A stretch of 28,685 nt of DNA from DRTC01 sp964521025 (lineage in GTDB: Bacteria > Cloacimonadota > Cloacimonadia > Cloacimonadales > TCS61). Below are positions 1-8,124 of the stretch, piece by piece. The notes under the pieces were generated by a model. It did no database searches, had not been told where the DNA came from, and saw only the letters and a program-made list of their open reading frames with translations. The number at the start of each line of letters is the position of its first letter. Position 1 is the first letter of the stretch. The stretch covers positions 1 to 28,685 of the forward strand of contig CAZFPK010000042.1 in NCBI GenBank assembly GCA_964521025.1. Direction: 5' to 3'. The translations under genes were made by a program, and so were the position numbers.

Positions 1-855
1 GAGGAAGCCTTCCAGCGACAAAAGGAATTAGAAGGAGAATACAGCGAATTTTATAAATCGAATATATTGGATAGACGGGAAAGATTCGAGATCGAGCAGC
101 AAAACAAATTAGATAAATTAAGGGAATTTCATGAGCAAGGCATAATCGATGAAGAAACTTATAATGACCATGTTCAAAAAATAAATTCAGCAACCACACG
201 GACGCAGATCAATGCTGCTAAATCTTATTTTGGCAGTGTCGCCTCTTTGATGGATGCTTATAAAGGAAAGAGTAAAACCTTATTCGAGATCGGGAAAGCA
301 GCTGCAATCTCGCAAGCTGTAATTAATACTTACCAGGGAATTACCAAAGCCTTAGCTTCTTATCCGTTTCCATTCAGTCTTATTCCGGCTTTAGCAGCAG
401 GAGCAATGGGATTTCAGCAAGTTGCGAAAATAAAGGCTGAAAAATATAGTCTCGGCGGTACGGTTGCCGGAAGGTCTCATGCAGAGGGCGGGACAATAAT
501 CGAAGCAGAGGACGAAGAAGAGATCATCAGGAAAAGCAGGGCAGCAGAATTCAGACCTCTGCTGAAATTTATTAATGACGGTCCTATCAGCTCGGTTCGA
601 GATTGGATATCGAATTTTAAAGTTCCTCGCTTGAATATTCCTGCTGTTCCTCAATTTGCTTATGCTTCAGGAGGTTCTGTTGTTAGCAGTGGTAGTGATC
701 TCGGTGCTGTTGTCGAGAGGATGGAGCAATTGGAAGATGCTGTTTGTAATATGCGATTAACCGGAGAATTGGAATTATTGGACGGTCGATCAGGAACGAA
801 TATCTATAAGGCACATTTGGAAGCGAAGGCTGAACATGAGAGACAGATCAAGTAA
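1..855 (+). CDS. Phage tail tape-measure protein, C-terminal part (cut by window start)
   Basis: The frame is open from base 1 to the stop at 853-855, so the true start lies outside the window; the TTG at 67 is not a convincing start. The visible 284 residues begin with a charged, probably coiled-coil stretch rich in E, K, Q and R. Next comes a hydrophobic alpha-helical segment (AISQAVINTYQGITKAL, then SLIPALAAGAMGFQQVAKI) and a glycine-rich tail (SLGGTVAGRSHAEGG). That order is very typical of the C-terminal end of phage tape-measure proteins, which set tail length and run through the tail tube. The tail genes downstream on the same strand agree. A prophage and a phage-tail-derived particle cannot be told apart here. 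The family call is by pattern recognition and fairly sure. Confidence 0.8.
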   Translation, partial: EEAFQRQKELEGEYSEFYKSNILDRRERFEIEQQNKLDKLREFHEQGIIDEETYNDHVQKINSATTRTQINAAKSYFGSVASLMDAYKGKSKTLFEIGKAAAISQAVINTYQGITKALASYPFPFSLIPALAAGAMGFQQVAKIKAEKYSLGGTVAGRSHAEGGTIIEAEDEEEIIRKSRAAEFRPLLKFINDGPISSVRDWISNFKVPRLNIPAVPQFAYASGGSVVSSGSDLGAVVERMEQLEDAVCNMRLTGELELLDGRSGTNIYKAHLEAKAEHERQIK

Positions 856-900
856 TTTAATATTGAAAATTGAATATTTAATATTAGAACCCTCTTTAAT

Positions 901-919
901 TCTCCCTTATAAAGGGAGA
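901..919. repeat. Short palindrome in the phage tail intergenic gap
   Basis: Arms TCTCCCTT and AAGGGAGA form an 8-bp perfect stem around a 3-base loop. It lies in the 94-base gap between the tape-measure gene and the next tail gene, beside an AT-rich stretch with repeated AATATT. There is no T-run after the stem, so it is unlikely to be an intrinsic terminator. It looks like a short dispersed intergenic palindrome. The purine-rich right arm could also bear on ribosome access for the downstream gene. Confidence 0.5.
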
Positions 920-949
920 TAATGAGGACTTTTTGAGGATTAGCGGATC

Positions 950-2284
950 ATGAAAGTTAAATTTTATTATGATGCAACATCGCTGGAATTGCCGGCAACT
1001 GTCTTTTATGAGATTCCGCATATGACGGAAGAATTAGAGTTTTTTGATATTAAGACGAATTCCAATAATATGAGCATGAAGTTCCTGCTTGCGGAAAGTG
1101 CCGATGAAACGGGAACTGACAGCGAAAAACTGCGGTATTTGATAGAGAACAGTTATCATGATATAACCAAAGTCGAGATAGCAAAGGACAGCGGATCAAA
1201 ACTATTTTCGGGGAATATTGATTTTGATAAGAAACTTATTTTCAGCGATGAAAAGAGATATATTGAAATGAAGATATTGGGTATTCTGGCTGGCGTATTT
1301 GATACGGAATTAAGTATTTATATTTCTAATAGAGGGGGGTCTTATTTTTATGATGGACATAATGCTTCTATTATTGAGAATATTTTTGCCTGGCTTGTTT
1401 CAAACTCTAATATAAGGTCGCTATCCATAATAGCACCAGATGTATGGAATCAATATAGACCGTGTGAAGCATCTGTATTGGACGATTATCCTACAGAAGT
1501 ATATGAACATCGATATCGGGTGCCGTGGGAATATTATTACTTGGAAGATGAACAGACTATTGCTTTGAGCGAGGTTCTGCAGCAGATATGTATTCTCGGC
1601 AATTGCGGTTTTATCGTGAGAGGAACGACATTGATCGTGTGGATCAAAGAGCCGGCGAGTTTAGTAACACCCGGAGGTGATCTGCAGATATTAGAGAGGA
1701 ATGATCTTGCTGCGGAAGAAATCGATTTTACTATTCATGAAGATACTGTTTTTAATCTATTAGGAAGTGATGCATACAATGACTGGCTTATTCATATTTC
1801 TTCGGGAATGAAAACCGATGATGATCTTAATAGTATTTGGCAGGACGCAAATACTAATCAATGGAAGCTGATCAGTGTATTGAGCGGAGACAGATTAATA
1901 TTCGAACATTATCCGACAAATCCGCCTTCTGTACCCGGGTATGAATTACCAAATCCCACGAGTACTTTGATCTGGATCAGCGGAGGAATAAATCATACTA
2001 ATATTGTGTATGACAGTGATTCTGATGATGATGTGCAACATGATAATAGTTGGATAGATACAGAAATCGATGATTTTTATGAGGACAATTATTATAATGA
2101 TCAGTATAAAGAATATCTAATAACCGGTATTAATAATTGTTTAGGATTCGGAAGTTTGCGTGCTTCCAGATATTTTATTCATGAAGGCATGACGCTCTTA
2201 GTAAAATCTATCAAGAGGGATTTGCAATTTATTGAAGATACTTATCAGCCGGTCGATATAATTGCTATCAGAAGGATAGAATGA
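950..2284 (+). CDS. Putative phage tail / baseplate protein
   Basis: A 444-residue protein between the tape-measure gene and two further tail genes; it overlaps the next gene by four bases (ATGA). It has no signal peptide or membrane segment. The N-terminal half is beta-rich. A strongly acidic Asp-rich insert lies near residues 350-385. The C-terminal end (roughly residues 390-444) reads like a compact beta domain. In tailed phages, the gene just after the tape-measure gene usually encodes a distal-tail or baseplate-hub protein; that is the only basis for the role. I do not recognise a specific family. The start is ATG 950, preceded by a weak purine-rich stretch (GAGGATTAGCGG), and no better start is visible. 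Confidence 0.55.
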   Translation: MKVKFYYDATSLELPATVFYEIPHMTEELEFFDIKTNSNNMSMKFLLAESADETGTDSEKLRYLIENSYHDITKVEIAKDSGSKLFSGNIDFDKKLIFSDEKRYIEMKILGILAGVFDTELSIYISNRGGSYFYDGHNASIIENIFAWLVSNSNIRSLSIIAPDVWNQYRPCEASVLDDYPTEVYEHRYRVPWEYYYLEDEQTIALSEVLQQICILGNCGFIVRGTTLIVWIKEPASLVTPGGDLQILERNDLAAEEIDFTIHEDTVFNLLGSDAYNDWLIHISSGMKTDDDLNSIWQDANTNQWKLISVLSGDRLIFEHYPTNPPSVPGYELPNPTSTLIWISGGINHTNIVYDSDSDDDVQHDNSWIDTEIDDFYEDNYYNDQYKEYLITGINNCLGFGSLRASRYFIHEGMTLLVKSIKRDLQFIEDTYQPVDIIAIRRIE

Positions 2285-2730
2285 GTTTGAATATTCAGGG
2301 TTTCAGATTGATAGACTATATAGAAGATGTTTCCGCTACTTATATTGGCTGCCCTTTTGGGATGGTGGAATATAGTCCGGATCGGAAATATCAATTTGAG
2401 AAAGTCAACCCGGTGGATCCAACCGAAGTCTGGCGTTTAGGGAAGTATTATATTGATACATTTAATTGTGAAGTTGTTCCTAATCCGGGAGAATATGATA
2501 CATTGAAAAGTTTTCTGGATAATTCGACAGAATTGTATATCGAGTATGATCATGATGGATCGACAGTGCAATTCCCGGTGATCATCAAGAAGATGCCAAA
2601 ATGTCCGGACGAGATGCATGAATATAGAGCGAAAACGAAATTTACTTTGGAAGCGAGATATGAGACGATGCCGTCTCCGATCGATTTTGATGATATTGTT
2701 GTATGTAGCACGATTATATTTGGAAGTTAG
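2281..2730 (+). CDS. Small phage tail-module protein, unknown function
   Basis: A 149-residue soluble protein translationally coupled to the preceding tail gene through an ATGA overlap, and followed 8 bases later by the fibre-like gene. It is rich in Tyr, Asp and Val, has no obvious catalytic motif, and looks like a small beta-rich structural protein. Its position between a baseplate-like gene and a fibre-like gene suggests a connector or baseplate component, but this rests on gene order alone. I do not recognise the family. Confidence 0.5.
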   Translation: MSLNIQGFRLIDYIEDVSATYIGCPFGMVEYSPDRKYQFEKVNPVDPTEVWRLGKYYIDTFNCEVVPNPGEYDTLKSFLDNSTELYIEYDHDGSTVQFPVIIKKMPKCPDEMHEYRAKTKFTLEARYETMPSPIDFDDIVVCSTIIFGS

Positions 2731-2738
2731 GAGGAATA

Positions 2739-5261
2739 ATGTCTTATTCTAAAACGATAGAACTCACTAATTCGAGTGGAGTTATATTAATCGGAAAAAC
2801 TGTGAGAGCGGTTGCTCCGGGAAGTGACTGGGCTTCGGGATTAACAATGGCAGAATTAGCAAGCAGCGGCAAATATAGAAAAAGTGATTTTTCCGATGCT
2901 CAATCCGGCATGTATATTGTCTGGGTCGGAGATAGTCCTGCGAGCGGGGCAACAACGAATGAACCCATCAATGTGGGACCGGTGGATAGCAACGGGATCA
3001 AGGATGGAGAAGTAATTGTAAGCAAAATCACCATCGATGCTGATCTGGATTTTGATGACAATAAAGCCACAAATCTTCCTGATGATGAAGAAACATCGGG
3101 AGCAAGCCTGCGACATATAAAGATGACGAGCTATCCTCTTGAAGATTGGGTTGAAAACGGTGATATTCGATTATATAAAGCAATCAAGCAAATCCGTTTA
3201 CAAGGATCCGGAATCGATAACACAAAAGATTATTTCATCCGCTGGGTTGAAAAAAATGTCGGAGGTATTTGCCGTTTTTATATTTACGAAAGGGTTTCAA
3301 ATACTTTCGTATGCCGGTATTATGAAGCAACTTATACACCTCCGGACGGAGTCGAAGAGATCACTGTTCCTGAATACGGTGGAAGTAATATCGTGGCAAA
3401 AGTAATAATCGACTGGAGTGTTTTACCTGACGGATTTCAATTTCAGACAGCGAACGGTCTAAAAATAAACAGAAAATGCTACATCGATCCTTTGCCCCAG
3501 ATAGAAGCGGATATTGTAGCTAATGCATCCGATATATCCGACAATGCAGACGATATTACCAAAGTCAATAATCGAACGGATACTAATCTTTTTATTCTTC
3601 AAGAGAATTTCAATTCGAATTTGTTCAACTTCGATTGGAGTAAATTGATCATTAATGCTGAAATAATTCCTAAATCCAATACTGCTTATGATTATATGTA
3701 TAAAAGCGGAATAATCCGACAAGTAGCGATATATTACATTCAGCAAGTAACTGCTCCAAATGATTATAAAGCCAGTATGTATATTCAGAAAGATGACTCG
3801 ACCTGGTCTAATAGTATAATTAATGGAACAATCGGAGTGGATGGGACGGCGACTGAATTGTTGTTACACTATGAAGGCTGGACGCCGGAAACAGGGAGCG
3901 GAGATATCGATGTAAAAATATGGATAGATACGACCGTGTTCGGAGCAGAAACAACAACCGGCATATCAGGGATTACTTATGCTGGTGATTGTCAATTATC
4001 TAAAGCGTTTATTATGAGAAACCTACTTAAATATGTGACAGATATGGCTGAACGGCAAACAACAGATTTAGGTTTGCCGTTTTGGCAAAGAGCGAATATT
4101 TATAAAGCAGTTGGAAGAATACCTTCTTTTTTCAGAAGAATAAATCCTACTAATCCTGGAAGCCCGGGATCAATGCTTTATAGATTTAATATTGCTTTAT
4201 TTCCTGATATTCACGAAGATTGGGATCCGGACAATCTAAATGCTGCTTTAGACAGGTATAAGTATTTCATAAGTTTGATAAGTCACTGGTCACCATCAAG
4301 TCAAATAGTGCAAGCGGCAGTAATTCAGGGAGATTTACTTATCGATTATGACCCTGCCCATTCAAAATCAGAATCATTAGCAAAATTAGATGAAATAGCA
4401 GGATATATTGAGAATTTCGGGATTGATCTGCTTTTGGGAACCGGCAATCACGATTGGAATGAAAGATACCCGGACGAAGATCATATACCAATATCGCAGG
4501 CGGTATTAGAATCTGAAATGAGGTCTCATGTTATCGATGAAGTCGATACTTATGTCAGCGGAATTAATTTAGATGCTGCTAAACCCGCAGGATGTTATTA
4601 TTACAAAGATTATATCAGTTCTCAATCAGGAGGGTATAAGGTCAGGGTAATCATGCTCGATCAATATGATTTGCCAGAGACAGTCACAGGTGGATACATG
4701 GACTATCCTCGACAGTATAATTGTGCAATGGGGCAAAAGCAATTAGATTGGCTTGCGGATTATGCACTTAACATTCCAAGCAGTGATTATATTGTTTTAA
4801 TATTCTGTCATGAAGGGCATTCTCCGGCAAATGCTCAAAACGATAGTTTTACTGCAATGCAGGAAATAATAGACGCATTTGCGACAAATGGGTCGTATTC
4901 GATATCTGATTCAACGCCTGCAGACTTATCATTTACCGTATCAGGAGATTTTAATGTTATCAATGGATTTTCAGGTAAATTTGCAGGAATTTTTTTTGGT
5001 CACGGTCATATTCCCTCTACCGGGACATTTACGGTAAATTCTAATCATTATAATCACATCGAACTTCCTGCCGGCTACGATGGCGGGTCGATTGGATTCA
5101 ACCGGCAAGCAGAAACGGGGATTCAGGATATGATCGATTTTTTATCAATCGATCATATCGACCAGAGAATATATCTTCTTCGATATGGAAATCCAGCTAA
5201 TAAGAATGGTGTAGGATTGCCTTTTGGAGATAGAGGATTTGATAGCCCTATAACATTTTAG
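2739..5261 (+). CDS. Phage tail-fibre-like protein with C-terminal calcineurin-type metallophosphoesterase domain
   Basis: An 840-residue protein starting at ATG 2739 after a good RBS (GGAGGAATA). The first ~130 residues look like a phage fibre attachment region ending in DLDFDDNKATNLPDD. Residues ~130-440 are beta-rich with a short repeat-like helical stretch near 255-285. From ~480 a full metallophosphoesterase domain follows: D490-x-H492, G531-D532, G569-N570-H571-D572, H691 in FCHEGH, and G754-H755-G756-H757, with QLDWLADY before the fourth motif. All metal-binding positions expected for the calcineurin superfamily are present, so the domain should be active. In this position it may act on a cell-surface phosphoester (polymer or lipid head group) during adsorption; that is inference. 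It is the last gene of the phage-like module; host-type genes follow. Confidence 0.8.
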   Translation: MSYSKTIELTNSSGVILIGKTVRAVAPGSDWASGLTMAELASSGKYRKSDFSDAQSGMYIVWVGDSPASGATTNEPINVGPVDSNGIKDGEVIVSKITIDADLDFDDNKATNLPDDEETSGASLRHIKMTSYPLEDWVENGDIRLYKAIKQIRLQGSGIDNTKDYFIRWVEKNVGGICRFYIYERVSNTFVCRYYEATYTPPDGVEEITVPEYGGSNIVAKVIIDWSVLPDGFQFQTANGLKINRKCYIDPLPQIEADIVANASDISDNADDITKVNNRTDTNLFILQENFNSNLFNFDWSKLIINAEIIPKSNTAYDYMYKSGIIRQVAIYYIQQVTAPNDYKASMYIQKDDSTWSNSIINGTIGVDGTATELLLHYEGWTPETGSGDIDVKIWIDTTVFGAETTTGISGITYAGDCQLSKAFIMRNLLKYVTDMAERQTTDLGLPFWQRANIYKAVGRIPSFFRRINPTNPGSPGSMLYRFNIALFPDIHEDWDPDNLNAALDRYKYFISLISHWSPSSQIVQAAVIQGDLLIDYDPAHSKSESLAKLDEIAGYIENFGIDLLLGTGNHDWNERYPDEDHIPISQAVLESEMRSHVIDEVDTYVSGINLDAAKPAGCYYYKDYISSQSGGYKVRVIMLDQYDLPETVTGGYMDYPRQYNCAMGQKQLDWLADYALNIPSSDYIVLIFCHEGHSPANAQNDSFTAMQEIIDAFATNGSYSISDSTPADLSFTVSGDFNVINGFSGKFAGIFFGHGHIPSTGTFTVNSNHYNHIELPAGYDGGSIGFNRQAETGIQDMIDFLSIDHIDQRIYLLRYGNPANKNGVGLPFGDRGFDSPITF

Positions 5262-5308
5262 TCTATTAGGCTCATAACCACCGCAATAAACTATGGAATC
5301 ATTTCCAT

Positions 5309-5346
5309 ATTCCTTCATATTATTTTAATTCCTTCATATTATTTTA
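5309..5346. repeat. Perfect 19-bp tandem repeat, two copies
   Basis: The unit ATTCCTTCATATTATTTTA occurs twice back to back (5309-5327 and 5328-5346). It sits in the 135-base gap between the last phage tail gene and the first host-type lipoprotein gene. It could mark a module boundary or be simple replication slippage in AT-rich DNA. Confidence 0.8.
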
Positions 5347-5396
5347 CGATTACTTGAGATTTATCTCATTTATAATGATAATTTTTCTCTATTATT

Positions 5397-5972
5397 ATGG
5401 TTGTGATAAAGATGTTTGGATGCGCAGGAACAACGAGAACTGTAACTCGCATGTCAACCGATGAAGTTACCGATCTGAGCGGACGCTGGAACGATACTGA
5501 TTCCAAACTCGTTGCTGAACAAATGGTCAAAGATATGGTTATGCGCAGTTGGATCGAAGATTTTGTTATGGAAAATGACATTAAACCGGTTTTGATCGTT
5601 GGAACTGTCCGCAATAAAAGTTCGGAGCATATTCAAACCGAAACTTTTGTGAAAGATATTGAAAGAGAACTTATCAACAGCGGAAAAGTGAAATTCGTAG
5701 CAGCCAGTAAAGAAAGAAAAGAAATCCTCGAAGAACGCTATCATCAGCAATCACATGCTTCTGATGAAACAGCTAAAGCATTGGCAAATGAAACCGGAGC
5801 GGATTTTATGATGATCGGCACGATCACTTCCACGACAGATGCGATCAGCGGAAAAGCAGCTATTTTCTACCAGGTCGATATGGAATTGATAAATATCGAA
5901 TCCAATGAAAAAGTCTGGATGGGAAGCAAGGAGATCAAGAAATTCATCGAGCAGAAAAAGACAAAGTGGTAG
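5397..5972 (+). CDS. LpoB-like penicillin-binding-protein activator lipoprotein (5' end doubtful)
   Basis: Up to 191 residues. The body (about residue 20 onward) fits the LpoB family, small outer-membrane lipoproteins that activate peptidoglycan synthases: SGRWNDTDSKLVAEQM, KPVLIVGTVRNKSSEHI, FVKDIERELINSGKVKFV and TGADFMMIGTI. The N-terminus is odd. The lipobox-like MFGC puts Cys at residue 9, far too early for a signal peptide, and K5 breaks the hydrophobic run. There is no RBS before ATG 5397. The same frame extends upstream only to a TAA at 5379-5381 (FFSII), while an ATG at 5375 in another frame reads MIIFL. A single frame change in the T-run would give a short signal peptide. So the 5' end is probably frameshifted, truncated near the phage boundary, or misassembled. 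It heads a set with the COG3014-like and LPP20-like genes downstream. Confidence 0.75.
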   Translation: MVVIKMFGCAGTTRTVTRMSTDEVTDLSGRWNDTDSKLVAEQMVKDMVMRSWIEDFVMENDIKPVLIVGTVRNKSSEHIQTETFVKDIERELINSGKVKFVAASKERKEILEERYHQQSHASDETAKALANETGADFMMIGTITSTTDAISGKAAIFYQVDMELINIESNEKVWMGSKEIKKFIEQKKTKW

Positions 5973-6003
5973 ATTGAACTTGCTGAATTGATGAATTAGG
6001 ATT

Positions 6004-6033
6004 ATTCGACTCGTAAAGAACAACGAGTCAAAA
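6004..6033 (+). repeat. TTCGACTCG palindromic repeat, copy 1 (left flank of hicBA)
   Basis: Arms GACTCGT and ACGAGTC surround the loop AAAGAACA. It is 26/30 identical by hand to 6411-6440 in the same orientation, and an inverted relative lies at 9895-9922. It ends just before the hicB ribosome-binding site. Confidence 0.75.
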
Positions 6034-6050
6034 ATAGGAGGATCAAAACG

Positions 6051-6242
6051 GTGTTTGAATTAGATTACATTTATTGGAAAGATGCTGATTTCTGGTTAGG
6101 TTATCTGGAAGAATATCCGGATTATATGACACAAGGGAAAACAATCGAAGAGTTAAAAGAAAATCTACAAGATATTTATCAGGAACTCACAAGCGGAACA
6201 ATACCTTGTGTTAGAAAAGTTGGAAAATTAAAAGTTGCTTGA
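6051..6242 (+). CDS. hicB: HicB-like antitoxin
   Basis: A 63-residue protein starting at GTG 6051, placed by a strong RBS (AGGAGG at 6036-6041). It fits the short HicB antitoxin fold: an N-terminal strand with aromatic and acidic residues (FELDYIYWKDADFWLG), a central EEYPDYMTQGKTIEELKEN, and a helix ending in YQEL. The family's hallmark is the P-(x)n-QGKTIEEL-type segment. HicB neutralises the HicA mRNA interferase and often represses its own operon. There is no separate C-terminal DNA-binding domain, so this is the short form. The stop codon overlaps the TTG start of hicA. Since hicA is frameshifted, the antitoxin is probably a leftover. The pair sits inside a lipoprotein gene set, between two direct repeats. 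Confidence 0.8.
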   Translation: MFELDYIYWKDADFWLGYLEEYPDYMTQGKTIEELKENLQDIYQELTSGTIPCVRKVGKLKVA

Positions 6243-6423
6243 GAAGAAAAGAATTGATAAGAAAAATCGAAAAAGAAGGATGTTTGTTTCTCCGTCACGG
6301 TGGAAAACATGATTGGTATCAAAATCCGAAAACAAAATCTCTCAACCAGTTTCTCGTCATCGAGAGATAAATGAGAATTTAGCAAAACATATAATTAAAA
6401 TGCTCTGTAAATTCGACTTCTAA
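6239..6423 (+). pseudogene. hicA: HicA toxin gene broken by a frameshift
   Basis: From TTG 6239 (overlapping the hicB stop) the frame reads RRKELIRKIEKEGC, then LFLRHGGKHDWYQNPKTKSLN, with the diagnostic RHGG-x-H-D of HicA where the catalytic His resides. It then stops early at 6368-6370 after 43 residues. Shifting frame at about 6345-6350 restores the HicA C-terminus: PVSRHREINENLAKHIIKML, ending at 6421-6423. A one-base loss near AAC-CAG explains it (an ancestral N-P codon pair). The toxin is therefore probably inactive, unless the shift is a sequencing error or is bypassed. Full length would be about 61 residues, normal for HicA. The last codons lie inside the right-hand flanking repeat. 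Confidence 0.85.
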
Positions 6424-6440
6424 AGAACGACGAGTCGAAA
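6411..6440 (+). repeat. TTCGACTCG palindromic repeat, copy 2 (right flank of hicBA)
   Basis: Direct-orientation copy of 6004-6033 with 4 mismatches in 30. Arms TTCGACT and AGTCGAA can pair. It supplies the end of the hicA reading frame (TTC GAC TTC TAA), so the two copies bracket the toxin-antitoxin pair exactly. Confidence 0.75.
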
Positions 6441-6456
6441 TTGATACTAAAATACT

Positions 6457-6497
6457 ATTTGTTTTGAGTTGTCGCAGTACTTACGACTTAAACAAAT
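6457..6497. repeat. Long imperfect inverted repeat before the COG3014-like gene
   Basis: ATTTGTTTTGAGTTGT and ACGACTTAAACAAAT form an imperfect 15-16 bp stem around a ~10-base loop. The rest of the 208-base gap (6424-6631) holds AAGTTT/AAACTT repeats and a second small hairpin at 6577-6595 (ACAAATC / GATTTGT). No open frame or clear promoter is seen in this gap. Confidence 0.5.
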
Positions 6498-6631
6498 AGA
6501 CAAAACTTTTGAAGTTTTTGAAACTTACCAAGTTTTTATGGAGCATAAATAACCAATGCATTTATGGAAAAACTTCACAAATCTTTGAGATTTGTTAAGT
6601 TTATAAGAATGTTAAATTAAATAGGAAATGA

Positions 6632-8032
6632 ATGAGTAAAACAAGAATTTCCAAAATAAATATAATTTTTGTATTAGCAATAATAACAGCTTGTGCTGCG
6701 ATGCAAACCTCGAAAGTTCAATTCATCGACATCGAAGAAAAAATGAAAACCCGGGATTATGCCGGAGCAATTTCCCAAATAGAAAATGCAAAAAATAAAT
6801 ACTACAAATCCAAAGAAAAAGTTGTGTATTATCTCGATCTGGGCATGCTTTATCATTATAATAAAGAATATAAAAAGAGTAACGAGTTTTTATCCCAAGC
6901 AGAACAGGCGATCGAGGAATTATATACGAAGAGTATCAGTAAAGCAGCGGCTTCCATGTTGATCAATGATAATATTCTCGATTATGGGGGAGAAGATTAC
7001 GAGGATATTTACCTGAATGTTTTCAAAGCTCTGAATTATATCGAACTTGACTGTTTTGATGATGCATTTGTCGAGATCCGCAGGATAAATAACAAACTTT
7101 CGCTTCTGGAAGTTAAACATAAAAAAATGGCGGATCAATTCAATCTTTCCAAAGATAAGAAAAAAGGATTCAAAGCCGGTAAGAATAAATTCCATAATTC
7201 CGCTCTGGGAAGGTATTTGAGTCTGCTTATCTATCGAACGGAAGGAAATCTGGACGATGCGCGGATAGATAAAGATAAAATCGGAGAAGCCTGGAAATTA
7301 CAGTCCCATATCTATGATTTTCCCAGGATCCAGTTCGACCATCACCTGGAGCGAACTGATAAAGCGAGAATCGAAGTTTTAAGTTTTATCGGGAAATCTC
7401 CTGATAAGAAGGCTAGCACTCTTTATATTCACACGGAAAAGGATCTGATCGTGATCGCCAAAACTAAAGAGAATCCTCGCGGGAAACAGAAAGTTGAAGA
7501 CATCAATGTCATTCCCTGGAAAGACATCCAGGCTGGTTATCACTTCAAATTCCAACTTCCGAAAATGCATATGCGGAGTTCGAATGTTGCTAAGATCAAA
7601 ATTGTGATCAACGGATATGTAGCTGGAGAACTGCATACGATCGAGAGTATCGAGAATGTTGCCCGGGAAACCTATAAAATTAAAGAACCGCTGATCTATC
7701 TTAAGACGATTACTCGTGCAGTTGTGAAAGGATTATTTGCCGAAAAGCGGAAACAGGAAATGCAGGCGAAGATCAAGAATGATATTCTTGGTTTTGCAGC
7801 GCGTTGGGCGACAGATGCTCTTGTCGATGTCACCGAAAATGCCGATCTGCGTATTTCCCATTTCTTTCCGGCAAAAGCGATGATCAAAGAAATATTGGTT
7901 GAACCGGGAATCCATCATCTGAAGATAGAATATTATTCCAATAATAACACTTTACTTTATACAGATGATCTGGGAGATCTAGAATTTAAAGTTAATAAGT
8001 TGAATCTAATCGAATCGTATTATCTGGACTGA
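6632..8032 (+). CDS. COG3014-like envelope lipoprotein with N-terminal TPR-like helices
   Basis: 466 residues. The start ATG 6632 has an AGGAAATGA RBS directly before it. A lipoprotein signal ends at ITAC, with Cys21 as the predicted lipidated residue. Residues ~30-170 are helical and TPR-like (MKTRDYAGAISQIENAK, YYLDLGMLYHYNKEYKKSNE). The C-terminal half is beta-rich, with a late hydrophobic segment near residue 390 (GFAARWATDALVDVTENADL). Length and layout fit the COG3014 family of uncharacterised lipoproteins, which commonly neighbours LpoB-like and LPP20-like lipoprotein genes, as here. It probably acts at the outer membrane in cell-wall or envelope homeostasis with its neighbours; the exact role is unknown. 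The family name is from memory of the pattern and moderately sure. Confidence 0.7.
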   Translation: MSKTRISKINIIFVLAIITACAAMQTSKVQFIDIEEKMKTRDYAGAISQIENAKNKYYKSKEKVVYYLDLGMLYHYNKEYKKSNEFLSQAEQAIEELYTKSISKAAASMLINDNILDYGGEDYEDIYLNVFKALNYIELDCFDDAFVEIRRINNKLSLLEVKHKKMADQFNLSKDKKKGFKAGKNKFHNSALGRYLSLLIYRTEGNLDDARIDKDKIGEAWKLQSHIYDFPRIQFDHHLERTDKARIEVLSFIGKSPDKKASTLYIHTEKDLIVIAKTKENPRGKQKVEDINVIPWKDIQAGYHFKFQLPKMHMRSSNVAKIKIVINGYVAGELHTIESIENVARETYKIKEPLIYLKTITRAVVKGLFAEKRKQEMQAKIKNDILGFAARWATDALVDVTENADLRISHFFPAKAMIKEILVEPGIHHLKIEYYSNNNTLLYTDDLGDLEFKVNKLNLIESYYLD

Positions 8033-8046
8033 ATTGCTTGATTATC

Positions 8047-8079
8047 AAACCTTTAAGACTTGTCAAACCTTAAAGGTTT
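8047..8079. repeat. Perfect 11-bp inverted repeat between two lipoprotein genes
   Basis: Arms AAACCTTTAAG (8047-8057) and CTTAAAGGTTT (8069-8079) around an 11-base loop. It lies in the 92-base gap between the COG3014-like and LPP20-like genes. A short T-run follows the second arm but is interrupted by AAAAG, so termination is doubtful. It may instead modulate or process an operon transcript, or be a dispersed repeat. Confidence 0.65.
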
Positions 8080-8124
8080 TAAAAGATTGAAATTCCGATA
8101 CTTTAAATATTATAGGAGATCAAG

